The translations under genes and the position numbers were made by a program. The notes under the pieces were generated by a model. The model was not told the origin of the DNA. It did not search any database and was given only the letters and a program-made list of their open reading frames with translations. Positions 26,609 to 36,091 of a DNA stretch of 64,000 nt are shown piece by piece (position 1 is the first letter of the stretch; every line of letters begins with the position of its first letter). Source of the stretch: Alphaproteobacteria bacterium (lineage in GTDB: Bacteria > Pseudomonadota > Alphaproteobacteria > Micropepsales > Micropepsaceae); NCBI GenBank assembly GCA_017307355.1, contig JAFKFG010000009.1, positions 1 through 64,000 on the forward strand, read 5' to 3'.

Positions 26609-27259
26609 ATGCTGAAGCTGTTCTATGCGCCCAATGCCTGTTCCTTGGCGCCGCACATCGCACTCAATGAAGCCGGCGCGGAGTATGAAGCGATCCTGGT
26701 CGACACCAAAAGCGGCGAGCAGCGCGAGGCGCCTTATCTGGCGATCAATCCCAAAGGCCGCGTCCCGGCGCTGGCGACCGACCGGGGCATCCTCACCGAA
26801 GTGCCGGTGCTGCTGGCCTATATCGCACGGCTTTTCCCGGATGCGGCGCTGGCGCCGATGGCGTGGAAGACACCCGCCGATCAGTTCGATTTCTTCGAGA
26901 TGCAGTCCTTCAATACTTATCTGGCCTCGACCATCCACATTACCTACGCCCATCTCTTCCGGCCAGAGCGCTATGCCGACAGCGACACCGCCAAGGCGGA
27001 CATGAAAGCGAAAGTCGCCGGAAATCTGGCCAGTCAGCTGCGGTTGGTGGAGGACCGGTTCGCGGACGGACGCGAATGGGTGCATGGGGCGCATTACACC
27101 GTCTCCGACCCCTATCTTTATGTCTTCACCCGCTGGCTGGACCGGGAGGGCGCGGGCGGCATCGGCCGCTTCCCCAAGCTGGCCGCCCACCGCACCCGGA
27201 TGCAGGCCCGTCCGGCCGTCCAAAAGACCCTGGAGCAGGAAGGCCTGGCGCCGGCCTGA
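26609..27259 (+). CDS. glutathione S-transferase (beta-class-like)
   Basis: A 216-residue cytosolic GST. The thioredoxin-fold domain opens LKLFYAPNACSLAPHIALNE, where the cysteine occupies the beta-class catalytic position. NPKGRVPALATD and the LTEVPVLLAYIA segment form the glutathione site. The all-helical C-terminal domain includes the conserved HYTVSDPYLYVFTRWL capping motif. Its substrate is unknown. It stands between prs and rplY on the same strand. Confidence 0.92.
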   Translation: MLKLFYAPNACSLAPHIALNEAGAEYEAILVDTKSGEQREAPYLAINPKGRVPALATDRGILTEVPVLLAYIARLFPDAALAPMAWKTPADQFDFFEMQSFNTYLASTIHITYAHLFRPERYADSDTAKADMKAKVAGNLASQLRLVEDRFADGREWVHGAHYTVSDPYLYVFTRWLDREGAGGIGRFPKLAAHRTRMQARPAVQKTLEQEGLAPA

Positions 27260-27301
27260 AGGGGCGATTTGCCCCGGTTGCGCAGCGTGTCCGCATCCGC
27301 T

Positions 27302-27337
27302 AAAAGCCTCGCCTTTCCGGGGCCCATCAGGGCTTTT
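27302..27337 (+). promoter_or_regulatory. hairpin before rplY: gst terminator or L25 leader element
   Basis: AAAAGCC (27302-27308) pairs with GGCTTTT (27331-27337), and the right arm supplies a short T run. A smaller GGGGC/GCCCC hairpin sits at 27261-27275 just after the gst stop. Together they could terminate the gst transcript or act as a leader structure for rplY, 24 bases upstream of its ATG. Confidence 0.4.
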
Positions 27338-27360
27338 CCGGGTGGTGAAGGATCAGGAAA

Positions 27361-28074
27361 ATGGCGCAAGTTCAAGAACTTAAGGCGGAAGCGCGCGAAG
27401 GCCGCGGCAAGGGCCCGTCTTACCAGGCGCGCATCAAGGGCCTGATCCCCGGTATCGTGTATGGCGGCAAGGGCGAACCCGAGACCGTCAATGTCGACGC
27501 CCGCACCCTGGAACGCCATATCGAAAAGGGCGCTTTCCTCACCACGCTCTTGATGCTGGACGTCGCCGGCAAGAAGACCCGCGTGATCCCCCGCCAGCTG
27601 CAGCTGGATCCGGTCAGCGACCGTCCCGTGCATGTCGATTTCATGCGCCTGGCCGAAGGCGCCACCGTGCGCCTGGAAGTCCCCGTCCACTTCAAGGGCC
27701 AGGGCGAATCGCCGGGCCTGAAGAAGGGCGGCGTGCTGAACATCGTGCGCCACAAGATGGAATTGCTCTGCCCCGCCGACAGCATTCCCAACGAAGTGCT
27801 GGTCGACATCTCCAAGCTGGACATCAATGAGTCGATCCACATCTCGGCGCTCAACCTGCCGGAAGGCGTGAAGCCCACCATCCGTGGCCGCGACTTCACC
27901 GTCTGCTCCATCGTGGCGCCCACCAGCGTGGTCGAAGAGCAGCGCGCCGCTGCCGCCGCCGCGGGTGCCCCGGCCGCCGAAGCCGCGCCAGCCGAAGGCG
28001 CCGCCCCGGCTGCCGGTGCCGCTCCGGCCGCTGGTGCCAAGGCCGCCCCCGCGGCCGCGCCCGCCAAGAAGTAA
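27361..28074 (+). CDS. rplY: 50S ribosomal protein L25/general stress protein Ctc
   Basis: L25 binds 5S rRNA in the large subunit. The 237-residue Ctc-type form has the L25 domain (MAQVQELKAEAREGRGKGPS, GLIPGIVYGGKGEP, DPVSDRPVHVDFMRL) and a second TL5/beta domain (ESPGLKKGGVLNIVRHKMEL, ESIHISALNLPEGV). It ends in an Ala/Pro/Gly-rich tail of about 45 residues, which is low complexity and often seen in alphaproteobacterial L25. It is followed by pth, the usual order. Confidence 0.96.
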   Translation: MAQVQELKAEAREGRGKGPSYQARIKGLIPGIVYGGKGEPETVNVDARTLERHIEKGAFLTTLLMLDVAGKKTRVIPRQLQLDPVSDRPVHVDFMRLAEGATVRLEVPVHFKGQGESPGLKKGGVLNIVRHKMELLCPADSIPNEVLVDISKLDINESIHISALNLPEGVKPTIRGRDFTVCSIVAPTSVVEEQRAAAAAAGAPAAEAAPAEGAAPAAGAAPAAGAKAAPAAAPAKK

Positions 28075-28107
28075 GACGAGGCGGGTACCGCCCGCGAGGA
28101 GCGCGTC

Positions 28108-28743
28108 ATGTCGTCGGACACGCCCTTGCTCGTTGCAGGTTTGGGAAATCCCGGCACGCAATATGCGCGCAACCGGCACAATGCCGGTTTCATCGTCGCG
28201 GACGAACTTCACGCCCATTACCGCTTCGGTCCCTGGCGCGCCAAATTCGAAGGCCTGTTGTCGGAAGGCGAATTGGCGGGCCGCAAGACCTATCTGCTGA
28301 AACCCCAGACCTACATGAACAACAGCGGCGTCAGCGTGGGCGCGGCAATGCGCTTCTTCAAGCTGCCCTTGAGCGCGCTGGTCGTGCTGCATGACGAGAT
28401 CGACCTGGCTGCCGCCAAGATCAAAGTGAAGACGGGCGGCGGCGATGCGGGCCAGAACGGCCTGCGCTCCATCACCGCCACCTTGGGCCCCGACTACCGC
28501 CGGGTGCGCATCGGGGTGGGCCATCCGGGCGAGAAATCGCTGGTCAGCGCCCATGTGCTGCAGAATTTCAGCAAGGAAGACATCGACTGGCTGCGCCCCC
28601 TGGTGGGCGCGATGGTCGAGGCCGCGCCGCTTCTGGCGCGCGATGACGATACCGGCTTCATGTCGAAGGTGGCGGTGCTGACGGCACCGCCCAAGCCGGA
28701 AAAGACACCGAAAAAGCCCGAACAGAAGAAAGAAGCAGAGTAA
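28108..28743 (+). CDS. pth: peptidyl-tRNA hydrolase
   Basis: Pth recycles tRNA from prematurely released peptidyl-tRNA. The 211-residue protein has the signature GLGNPGTQYARNRHNAGF with the catalytic His, KPQTYMNNSGVSV, VLHDEIDLAAAKIK and GDAGQNGLRSI. A Lys/Pro-rich C-terminal tail of about 20 residues extends past the catalytic domain. Its TAA overlaps the ychF ATG by one base. Confidence 0.96.
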   Translation: MSSDTPLLVAGLGNPGTQYARNRHNAGFIVADELHAHYRFGPWRAKFEGLLSEGELAGRKTYLLKPQTYMNNSGVSVGAAMRFFKLPLSALVVLHDEIDLAAAKIKVKTGGGDAGQNGLRSITATLGPDYRRVRIGVGHPGEKSLVSAHVLQNFSKEDIDWLRPLVGAMVEAAPLLARDDDTGFMSKVAVLTAPPKPEKTPKKPEQKKEAE

Positions 28744-29840
28744 TGGGATTCAAATGCGGCATCGTCGGACTACCCAATGTCGGCAAGTCCACGCTTTTCA
28801 ACGCGCTCACCCAGACGGCGGCGGCGCAGGCGGCCAATTATCCCTTCTGCACCATCGAGCCCAATGTGGGTGACGTGGCGGTGCCCGATCCGCGCATGGA
28901 GACCCTGGCCAAGATCGCCGGTTCGCAGGAGATCATCCCCACCCGCATCACCTTCGTGGATATCGCGGGCCTGGTGCGCGGCGCCTCCAAGGGCGAAGGC
29001 TTGGGCAATCAATTCTTGGCCACCATCCGCGAAGTCGATGCCGTGGCCCATGTGCTGCGCTGTTTCCAGGACGACGACATCACCCATGTCGAAGGCCGGA
29101 TCGATCCCATCGGCGACGCGGAAGTGGTGGAAACCGAGCTGATGCTGGCCGATCTGGAAAGCCTGGAAAAGCGCATCAAGCCGCTGGAGAAGAAAGCCAA
29201 CTCCGGCGAGAAGGAAGCCAAGGAACAGCTCGCCCTGATGATGAAGGCCGTGACATTGCTGCGCGACGGCAAGCCCGCCCGCCAGGCCGACCTCACGCCC
29301 GAAGAACGCGCGCCCTACAGCCAGCTGGGCTTGATGACCGCCAAACCCGTCCTCTATGTCTGCAATGTCGAGGAAAGCGCGGCGGCGGAAGGCAATGAAT
29401 ATTCCCGCAAGGTGGAAGCAAAGGCCAAGGCCGAAGGCGCCCGCGCGGTGGTGATCTCCGCCAAGGTGGAAGAGGAAATCGCGCAGCTTCCCAATGACGA
29501 GCGCAAGGATTTCCTGGATTCCATCGGCCTGGAAGAGCCGGGCCTCAATCGCATGATCCGGGTGGGCTATGACCTTTTGGGCCTGCTCACCTTCTTTACC
29601 GTGGGTCCCAAGGAAACCCGCGCCTGGACCGTGACCAAAGGCTCACGCGCCCCCCAGGCCGCGGGCGTGATCCACACCGATTTCGAGCAAGGCTTCATCC
29701 GCGCCGAAACCATCGCCTATCCCGACTATGTGGCGGGCAAGGGCGAAGCCGGTGCCCGCGATGCGGGCAAGTTCCGCCTGGAAGGCAAAGATTACGTCGT
29801 CGCCGACGGCGACGTGATGCATTTTCGGTTCAATAATTGA
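28743..29840 (+). CDS. ychF: redox-regulated ATPase YchF (Obg family)
   Basis: YchF/OLA1 is a ribosome-associated Obg-family P-loop protein that prefers ATP. The 365-residue product has G1 [14 protein letters not shown], the G3 region [20 protein letters not shown], an altered G4 ([10 protein letters not shown] instead of NKxD) that explains ATP preference, a coiled coil around [19 protein letters not shown], and a C-terminal TGS domain. It is coupled to pth, a widely conserved pair. Confidence 0.96.
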   Translation: MGFKCGIVGLPNVGKSTLFNALTQTAAAQAANYPFCTIEPNVGDVAVPDPRMETLAKIAGSQEIIPTRITFVDIAGLVRGASKGEGLGNQFLATIREVDAVAHVLRCFQDDDITHVEGRIDPIGDAEVVETELMLADLESLEKRIKPLEKKANSGEKEAKEQLALMMKAVTLLRDGKPARQADLTPEERAPYSQLGLMTAKPVLYVCNVEESAAAEGNEYSRKVEAKAKAEGARAVVISAKVEEEIAQLPNDERKDFLDSIGLEEPGLNRMIRVGYDLLGLLTFFTVGPKETRAWTVTKGSRAPQAAGVIHTDFEQGFIRAETIAYPDYVAGKGEAGARDAGKFRLEGKDYVVADGDVMHFRFNN

Positions 29841-29868
29841 CGCGCAAAGCGCGCCAATCCTGCCATCA

Positions 29869-29926
29869 CCATGGGCGGGCTTGACCCGCCCATCCATCTG
29901 GATGGCCGGCTCAAGGCCGGCCATGG
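29869..29926. repeat. 58-bp double-hairpin repeat, inverted identical copy of the one at 20915
   Basis: This is the exact reverse complement of 20915-20972: two perfect hairpins joined by a CCATCTGG-type spacer, bounded by CCATGG at both ends. It lies between ychF and the aldolase/dehydrogenase gene, which converge, 28 and 15 bases from their stop codons. A bidirectional terminator role is likely. Confidence 0.92.
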
Positions 29927-29941
29927 AGGCGGGGTTAGCGT

Positions 29942-31999
29942 TTAGCGCAGCGACGCCTCGATATTGCCGCCATCGACCGTGACGACCGCCGCCGTGGTTT
30001 TCGACGCCGTGGCGAGATAGACGAACGCGTCGGCCACATCCTCCGCCGTCACTTCGCGCTTGAGCAGGTTGCCCGCCATGTAATCGGCCTCGCTGAGGCC
30101 GCGGGCTTTGGACCGCGACGCCACCATTTCGTCCGTCAGCAATCCGGTGCGGATGCGGTCGGCATTCACGGCGTTGGAGCGGATGCCATCCTTGCCGTGA
30201 TCCAGCGCATATTGCTTGACCAGGAACAGGGTCGCCGCCTTGGGCAGGCCATAGGGCCCGAAATCCTTGCCCGGATTGACCGCCTGCTTGGAGGTGTTGA
30301 ACAGCAAGCTGCCGAACGTGCCCTGGGCCTGCATGATGCGCACGGCGTTCTGGGCCACATTCTGATGGGCCCAGAAATTCAACTCGAAGCTCTTGCGCAG
30401 GGTTTCGTCATCGACCGTGCCGATGGTGCCCTGCCAGGCAGCGCCCGCATTGGAGACCACGATATCGACGCCGCCGAACGTTGAGACCACCCGGTCGAAG
30501 GCCGCTTTGATGCTGGCCGGATCGGTAACGTCGCACTGCACCGCCAGCGCCTTGCCGCCGATCTTCTTGGCCGCGGCTTTGGCGGCGTCCAGGTCGCGAT
30601 CGAGAATCGCCACTTCCGCGCCCTGCCCCGCCATCGCCTTGGCCGTGGCGGCGCCGATGCCCGAACCGCCGCCGGTGATCACCGCGACCTGGCGCGACAG
30701 CGCCTTTTCATTCGACTTGCCCAGCTTGGCCTGTTCCAGCGACCAGTACTCGACTTCGAACATGTCGTATTCGCTGATGCAGCTATATTCGCCGATGGCT
30801 TCGGCATCGCTGATCACGGCGATGGCATTTTCGGCGATGTCGGCGGCGATGGCGGCATCCTTGGCGGTGGCGCCCAGGCCGAACATGCCCACGCCCGGCA
30901 CCAGGATCACGCGCGGCAAGGGGTCCAGTTCTTTCTTCTTCACCGGGCTCTTGTCGTTGTTGCGGGCGAAATAATCGTGATAGCGGGCGACAAACACATC
31001 CACGGCCGCGCGCACTTCGCCTGCCCACTCACCCAGCTTCCCCGCTTCCGGCGCCGGCACAATCATGGGCCAGTTCTTGGTGCGGATGGTGTGGTCGGGC
31101 GTCACCACGCCCTTCTGGCTATAGCGCGACAATTCCGCGCCGTTCACATAAGCCAAGATCTGTTCGTTGGTGCGGAAATCCAGGATCTGGCGCTTGGCGG
31201 TACCGGCATAGGCATTCTTTTCCAGCGCCACCGCCCCGCGCAGGATGGGCGCGATCTCGGGCACCGAGGCCAGCTTGGCCGGCAGCGCCGCTTTCGCCAG
31301 CGGTTTCCGCTGACGGGTGAGCCGCTCCTCCGCCATGGTGACGAATTCGATCATGCGGCTGTACGCCTGCTCGGCGCTGTCGCCCACGGTGAAGATGCCG
31401 TGCTGGAGCAGCACCAGGCCTTCGACCTTGGGGTTCTTGTCGAACACATCGGCCACGGACTTGGCCAGCGCGAAACCGGGAATGGTGTAGGGCACATAGG
31501 CGACGCGGTCGCCATAGACCTCTTCCACCAGCGCCTTGTTGTCCGGCTGGTCGGTCAGCGCCAGGACAGCGGTGGAATGGACATGGTCGATGAATTTGTG
31601 CGGCAGGAAGGCGTGCAGCAAGGTTTCGACCGACGGATTGGGCGACGTGGAATCGAGCAGGTTGATGCGCTGGAAATTGACCATGTCCTCGTCGGACAAT
31701 TTGTCCAGGGCGCGCAGCTTGCGCAGGGGCGCCAGCCGCACCGCGGGCAGACCCGCCGGTTCGATCACACCCATGTCCCAGCCGGAGCCCTTGATGCAGA
31801 TCACTTCCACATCTTCGCCCAGCTGGTCCTTCACGATGGTCTTGACGGAGGTGTTGCCGCCGCCATGCAGCACCATGCGCGGATCGGAACCCAAAAGGCG
31901 GGTGGTGTAGGTGCGCACCGCCAGATCCGCATTCACGCCCTTGGGCGCGTAACGGGTAACGAATTCCTGGGCTTCGGCTTCAGACCAGCGCGACTGCAT
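29942..31999 (-). CDS. bifunctional class II aldolase/short-chain dehydrogenase
   Basis: A 685-residue fusion of the RhaD/COG3347 type. Residues 1 to about 420 are a class II (adducin-fold) aldolase. MVLHGGGNTSVKT is the phosphate-binding start, and the metal-binding histidines are seen in DHVHSTA (139, 141) and LLQHGIF (200). Residues about 435-685 are an SDR: ITGGGSGIGAATAKAM, SNAGAAW, a serine in NTSKQ and YGLPK as catalytic Tyr/Lys. Such fusions split a 1-phosphoketose into DHAP and an aldehyde, then oxidise the aldehyde. Because it ends the mtnP-apt-gst-mtnA operon, 10 bases after mtnA, the substrate may be 5-methylthioribulose- or 5-deoxyribulose-1-phosphate rather than rhamnulose-1-phosphate. 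That is inference. Confidence 0.9.
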   Translation of the reverse strand: MQSRWSEAEAQEFVTRYAPKGVNADLAVRTYTTRLLGSDPRMVLHGGGNTSVKTIVKDQLGEDVEVICIKGSGWDMGVIEPAGLPAVRLAPLRKLRALDKLSDEDMVNFQRINLLDSTSPNPSVETLLHAFLPHKFIDHVHSTAVLALTDQPDNKALVEEVYGDRVAYVPYTIPGFALAKSVADVFDKNPKVEGLVLLQHGIFTVGDSAEQAYSRMIEFVTMAEERLTRQRKPLAKAALPAKLASVPEIAPILRGAVALEKNAYAGTAKRQILDFRTNEQILAYVNGAELSRYSQKGVVTPDHTIRTKNWPMIVPAPEAGKLGEWAGEVRAAVDVFVARYHDYFARNNDKSPVKKKELDPLPRVILVPGVGMFGLGATAKDAAIAADIAENAIAVISDAEAIGEYSCISEYDMFEVEYWSLEQAKLGKSNEKALSRQVAVITGGGSGIGAATAKAMAGQGAEVAILDRDLDAAKAAAKKIGGKALAVQCDVTDPASIKAAFDRVVSTFGGVDIVVSNAGAAWQGTIGTVDDETLRKSFELNFWAHQNVAQNAVRIMQAQGTFGSLLFNTSKQAVNPGKDFGPYGLPKAATLFLVKQYALDHGKDGIRSNAVNADRIRTGLLTDEMVASRSKARGLSEADYMAGNLLKREVTAEDVADAFVYLATASKTTAAVVTVDGGNIEASLR

Positions 32000-32009
32000 G
32001 GGGCACCTT

Positions 32010-33092
32010 CTAGGATTTGGGGAACAGGCCGCGAAGGCCTTCGGTGGTGGCGGCACAGGTGCCGCGTTCGGTGATCAAGCCCGTCACCAGCCGGGCGGGC
32101 GTGACGTCGAAGCCGGGATTGGCGGCGGCGGCGCCGGGCGCGGCGATCTCGATCGTGGCGACCTGCCCGTCCGGCAGGCGGCCGGTCATCTTCAGCACTT
32201 CGTCCTGGCTGCGCTCCTCGATGGGAATGGCGCGGCCGTCGGCCAGGGTCCAGTCGATGGTGGAACTGGGCAGCGCCACATAGAAAGGCACGCCATTGTC
32301 CTTGGCTGCCAGGGCTTTCAGATAGGTGCCGATCTTGTTGGCGACATCGCCATTGGCGGTGACCCGGTCGGTTCCCACGATCACCAGATCGACCTGGCCC
32401 GCCTGCATGTAATGGCCGCCGGCATTGTCGGCCAGGACGGTGTGCTTGACGCCATGGCCGCCCAGTTCGAACGCGGTGAGCGAGGCGCCCTGGCCACGCG
32501 GACGGGTCTCGTCTACCCAGACATGCAGGGGCACGCCCGCGTCATGCGCCAGATAGATCGGCGCCAGCGCGGTGCCGTAATCCACCGTCGCCAGCCAGCC
32601 GGCGTTGCAATGGGTGAGAATGTTGACGGTCTTGCCCGGCTTCCTGTCCGCGATCTCGCGGATGATCTTGAGGCCATGTTCGCCGATGGCCATGGACATG
32701 GCCACGTCTTCATCGGCGATGGCAGCGGCCTCCTTCCAGGCCAGCGCCGCGCGCTCGGCATGGGGCTGGTTCAGCAGGGCATCGCGCATGCGGCCCAGGG
32801 CCCAGCGCAGATTGATCGCGGTGGGCCGGGTTTCCGCCAGCCTGTCGTGCGTGCGGGTGAGATTCTCGTCGGAGGCATCGGCGCGCATCGCCAGCGCCAG
32901 GCCATAGGCGCCCACCGCGCCGATCAAAGGCGCGCCACGGGTCTGCATGGTGGAAATGGCATGCGCCGCTTCATCGGCGGAGCGCAAGGTCAAGGTGACG
33001 AGTTCATGCGGCAGCTTGGTCTGGTCTATGATGCCGAAAGCATCCTCGCCGATGGGCCAGACCGAGCGGTAATGGGTGCCGTTGATCTTCAT
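32010..33092 (-). CDS. mtnA: S-methyl-5-thioribose-1-phosphate isomerase
   Basis: MtnA isomerises 5-methylthioribose-1-phosphate, and in several bacteria 5-deoxyribose-1-phosphate, to the corresponding ribulose-1-phosphate. The 360-residue protein has [20 protein letters not shown], catalytic Cys162 in [12 protein letters not shown] and catalytic Asp242 in [20 protein letters not shown], matching the Cys/Asp pair of the B. subtilis enzyme. ATG 33092 gives the standard length and overlaps the gst stop by 4 bases. No mtnB, mtnC or mtnD is in the window. The next gene is an aldolase instead. Confidence 0.95.
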   Translation of the reverse strand: MKINGTHYRSVWPIGEDAFGIIDQTKLPHELVTLTLRSADEAAHAISTMQTRGAPLIGAVGAYGLALAMRADASDENLTRTHDRLAETRPTAINLRWALGRMRDALLNQPHAERAALAWKEAAAIADEDVAMSMAIGEHGLKIIREIADRKPGKTVNILTHCNAGWLATVDYGTALAPIYLAHDAGVPLHVWVDETRPRGQGASLTAFELGGHGVKHTVLADNAGGHYMQAGQVDLVIVGTDRVTANGDVANKIGTYLKALAAKDNGVPFYVALPSSTIDWTLADGRAIPIEERSQDEVLKMTGRLPDGQVATIEIAAPGAAAANPGFDVTPARLVTGLITERGTCAATTEGLRGLFPKS

Positions 33093-33670
33093 GTGGGTTT
33101 CGCCGCCGTGGCGTTCATGGCCGGATATGCGCAGAATTGCGCATACCAGGCGGCCAATCTGGGGCGGGACCGCTTCCAATCAAGCTCCGGCATGCGGAAT
33201 TCGATATAGGCCAGGGCGCAGCCCACCGCGATTTCGCCAATCAGTGGCGGATCGCTGAACTCGGTGTGCTCCAACGCATCCATCCCAGCCAGCATCGCCG
33301 CCATCTGGCGGGTGCGCGTCTTGGGCGGCGGCGCATCTTCGCGGCCCAGGATGGAATACAGCACCGCCGCTTCGCCGACCCCATCGCCCAGGGCCTGCAA
33401 CGTCAGCGCCTTCCAGCGTTCGGCGCCGGCGGGGAAGAATTTTCCCCCGCCCAGCTGGTCGAGATATTCGCAGATCACCCGGCTGTCGATCATCACCGTG
33501 CCGTCATCCAGCGCCAGGGCGGGAATCTTGCCCAGGGGATTGACCTTGCGAAAGCCTTCGTCGCTGAGCGGCAAGATGTCGATCTGCTCCAGCGCGATGC
33601 CATGGGCATGGGCAATGAAACAGGCCTTGCGGGCAAAGGGCGAAAGCGGATTTCCGTAGAGCTTCAACAT
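33089..33670 (-). CDS. glutathione S-transferase family protein within the mtn operon
   Basis: A 193-residue GST-fold protein. The N-terminal domain reads [20 protein letters not shown], with serine in the theta/zeta-like S-P-F-x-R-K position, then [14 protein letters not shown] and [12 protein letters not shown] for glutathione binding. The C-terminal helical domain includes [18 protein letters not shown]. It is translationally coupled to mtnA (ATGA overlap), so it very likely acts in the same pathway or protects against one of its products, such as the aldehyde released by the aldolase. The substrate is unknown. Confidence 0.88.
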   Translation of the reverse strand: MLKLYGNPLSPFARKACFIAHAHGIALEQIDILPLSDEGFRKVNPLGKIPALALDDGTVMIDSRVICEYLDQLGGGKFFPAGAERWKALTLQALGDGVGEAAVLYSILGREDAPPPKTRTRQMAAMLAGMDALEHTEFSDPPLIGEIAVGCALAYIEFRMPELDWKRSRPRLAAWYAQFCAYPAMNATAAKPT

Positions 33671-33746
33671 TTTTTCCCTGTCGCAATGCCGGACGGAGTT
33701 GCGAGCAACAGCGTAGCAACGGTTTCCACTTTTCCTGGCATTACTC

Positions 33747-34274
33747 CTAGTGGCCCTCGAAAGACACCAAAGTATTCACCGGCTTGCCCAAGGCGCGCAG
33801 CTTGTCGGCGCCGCCCAGTTCGGGAAGATCGATGACAAAAGAGCAGCCGATCACGTCGGCGCCCGCCCGTTCCATCAGGCGGATACCCGCGCTGGCGGTG
33901 CCGCCGGTGGCGATCAGATCGTCGACCAGAAGCACATGGTCGCCTTTCTGGAAGGCATCGATATGCACTTCCACCCGGTCCTGGCCATATTCCAGGGCAT
34001 AGCTTTCGCCGATCACCGTGTAGGGCAGCTTGCCTTTCTTGCGGATGGGAACGAAGCCGCAGGACAATTGATGCGCCACCGCGCCGCCCAGGATGAAGCC
34101 GCGCGCTTCCAGCGCCGCCACCTTGTCCACGCGGATGCCGGCATAGGGCTGCACCAGCTCGTCCACCGCGCGGCGGAAAGCCCGCGCATTGCCCAGCAAG
34201 GTGGTGATGTCGCGGAACATGATGCCCGGCTGGGGATAGTCGGGAATGGTGCGGATGGTTTCGCGGAAGTCCAT
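33747..34274 (-). CDS. apt: adenine phosphoribosyltransferase
   Basis: Apt converts adenine and PRPP to AMP. The 175-residue protein has the PRPP-binding motif [17 protein letters not shown], the family start [20 protein letters not shown], and [14 protein letters not shown]. It lies 4 bases downstream of mtnP on the same strand, so the adenine released by MtnP would be recaptured immediately. Confidence 0.96.
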   Translation of the reverse strand: MDFRETIRTIPDYPQPGIMFRDITTLLGNARAFRRAVDELVQPYAGIRVDKVAALEARGFILGGAVAHQLSCGFVPIRKKGKLPYTVIGESYALEYGQDRVEVHIDAFQKGDHVLLVDDLIATGGTASAGIRLMERAGADVIGCSFVIDLPELGGADKLRALGKPVNTLVSFEGH

Positions 34275-34278
34275 CGGT

Positions 34279-35157
34279 TTATCCTTTTTTCAAAATGCGG
34301 CCGGCCACGGCATCGAGCTTGGCGGTCAATTGCGGATCGCGGCGGTCCGGCGGCGTCACCACGGCGGTATCCAACGTGGTTTCCACATGCAGCGGACAAG
34401 GCTGGCGGTCCGGCCCCAGCTTGGGCGCGACCGCCATGATCAGGCGGCGGGCATTTTCCGCATTCTGATGCATCACCTTCATCACCGCATCGACGGTCAC
34501 ATGCTCGTGATCTTCGTGCCAGCAATCATAATCCGTCACCATCGCCACGATGGCGTAAGGCAGCTCAGCCTCGCGGGCGAGCTTGGCCTCGGGCATCGCG
34601 GTCATGCCGATCACACTGCAATCCCAGGAGCGGTAGAGAAAGCTTTCCGCCCGGGTGGAGAATTGCGGTCCTTCCATGCAGATATAGGTGCCGCCTTCGG
34701 AATGATCGATCCGTTCTTCCCGCGCCGCCAGAGTGAGCGCGCCGGCCAGGTGCGGACAGACCGGATGGGCCATCGACACATGGGCGACGAAGCCGGGGCC
34801 GAAAAAGCTCTTGTCCCGCGCGAAGGTGCGGTCGATGAACTGGTCCGCCATCACGAAGGTGCCCGGCGGCAATTCCGCGCGCAGCGAGCCGCAGGCCGAG
34901 ACCGAGATCACATCGGTGACGCCGATACGCTTCAGGGCATCGATATTGGCGCGATAATTGATGCTGCTGGGGGTTTGAACATGGCCGCGGCCATGACGCG
35001 GCAGGAACACCATGTCCACGCCGTGAAAAGTGCCGGTGAGAAGCTGATCCGAGGGCTGCCCCCAGGGGCTTTTGACGGTCTGCCAGCGGGCATTTTCCAG
35101 GCCGGGGATTTCATAAACACCGGAGCCGCCGATGACGCCAAGAACCGTTTTAGCCAT
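34279..35157 (-). CDS. mtnP: S-methyl-5'-thioadenosine phosphorylase
   Basis: MtnP phosphorolyses methylthioadenosine (and often 5'-deoxyadenosine) to adenine and the ribose-1-phosphate derivative. The 292-residue PNP-fold protein has [47 protein letters not shown], and the purine/ribose-site text [16 protein letters not shown] and [22 protein letters not shown] 35157 is preferred because GGGAG lies about 12 bases upstream; TTG 35166 is in frame. First gene of the mtnP-apt-gst-mtnA-aldolase/SDR operon, which sits downstream of the petABC terminator. Confidence 0.95.
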   Translation of the reverse strand: MAKTVLGVIGGSGVYEIPGLENARWQTVKSPWGQPSDQLLTGTFHGVDMVFLPRHGRGHVQTPSSINYRANIDALKRIGVTDVISVSACGSLRAELPPGTFVMADQFIDRTFARDKSFFGPGFVAHVSMAHPVCPHLAGALTLAAREERIDHSEGGTYICMEGPQFSTRAESFLYRSWDCSVIGMTAMPEAKLAREAELPYAIVAMVTDYDCWHEDHEHVTVDAVMKVMHQNAENARRLIMAVAPKLGPDRQPCPLHVETTLDTAVVTPPDRRDPQLTAKLDAVAGRILKKG

Positions 35158-35194
35158 ATTTATCAAGCACTCCCGCGCGCGCAGAGGCGCAGCA

Positions 35195-35226
35195 AAAAGG
35201 GCGCTCCCGCGAAGAAGCGCCCTTTT
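35195..35226 (-). terminator. intrinsic terminator of the petABC operon
   Basis: Read on the minus strand, AAAAGGGCGC pairs with GCGCCCTTTT and a further T follows. The stem lies about 48 bases after the cytochrome c1 stop codon and just upstream of mtnP. A smaller ACCGGGC/GCCCGGT hairpin at 35241-35257 precedes it. Confidence 0.85.
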
Positions 35227-35273
35227 ATCATGGTCAGGTCACCGGGCAATGCCCGGTTCTGTGACAGCCAAAG

Positions 35274-36083
35274 TCAGTGCATATCGGCCCAGACTTTGCG
35301 GTAGGCCGCAAACAGAACGCCCGACAGAACCACCAGGAAGACCAGCACGCCGAAGCCGGTGCGCTTGCGCTCTTCCATCTTGGGGTCCGACGCCCAGGCC
35401 AGGAAGGTCGCCACGTCATGGGCTTCCTGCTCGATGGTGGCCTTGGTGCCGTCCGAATAAGTCACCGCATCGGCGACCAGCGGCGGCGGCATGGAGATGT
35501 TCCAGCCTTCGAAATAGGGGTTGTAGTACTTGCCCTCGGTCACCTTGAACCCCTTGGGCGGGGTCATGTGGAAGCCGGTGAGGATCGAATAGATGTAATC
35601 GGAACCGCCTTCGCGGGCCTTTTCGATCATCGACAGGTCGGGCGGGAGCGAGCCGCTATTGTTGGCGCGGGCCGCTTCCTCGTTGGGATAGGGCGACGGG
35701 AACTTGTCGGCCAGGATGCCCGGACGGGTCAGGCGATTGCCCTTGTCGTCCGTGATCTCGCCCTTGTCGTTGGGGTCGGCGGGGATCTTGTAGCCGGCCG
35801 CGATCGCCTTGGCCTGGGCCTCGGTGAAGCCCGGACCGCCTTCCTCGTCCAGATTGTGGAAGGCGATGTGGTTCAGGCCGTGGCAGGCGGCGCAGACTTC
35901 CTTATAGACCTGGAAGCCGCGCTGCAGGGCGCCGCGATCATAGGTGCCGAACGGGCCTTCGAACTCGAAATGGCCGTCCTTCACCGGCAGCCGCTTGGTG
36001 TCGAAGGTCGCTTCCTGGGCCAGCGCCGGCAGAGCCACCGCCGTCAACCCCACCGCCAAAGCGAAACGAAGTGCAAAGCGCAT
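35274..36083 (-). CDS. petC: cytochrome c1 of the bc1 complex
   Basis: Cytochrome c1 passes electrons from the Rieske protein to soluble or membrane cytochrome c. The 269-residue precursor has a cleaved signal peptide (ending LPALAQE), the heme c motif CAACH at residues 64-68, the distal region ISMPPPLVADAVTYSDGT containing the Met ligand, and one C-terminal anchor helix (GVLVFLVVLSGVLFAAYRKV). It is separate from cytochrome b, not fused as in some relatives. Last gene of the operon, 8 bases after petB. Confidence 0.95.
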   Translation of the reverse strand: MRFALRFALAVGLTAVALPALAQEATFDTKRLPVKDGHFEFEGPFGTYDRGALQRGFQVYKEVCAACHGLNHIAFHNLDEEGGPGFTEAQAKAIAAGYKIPADPNDKGEITDDKGNRLTRPGILADKFPSPYPNEEAARANNSGSLPPDLSMIEKAREGGSDYIYSILTGFHMTPPKGFKVTEGKYYNPYFEGWNISMPPPLVADAVTYSDGTKATIEQEAHDVATFLAWASDPKMEERKRTGFGVLVFLVVLSGVLFAAYRKVWADMH

Positions 36084-36091
36084 GTTGGTTC

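Noticed and set aside
29942-31999. Calling the aldolase/SDR fusion a dedicated rhamnose enzyme
   Set aside because: No rhamnose isomerase, kinase or transporter is nearby. The operon context is MTA/5'-deoxyadenosine salvage, so the substrate is left open.
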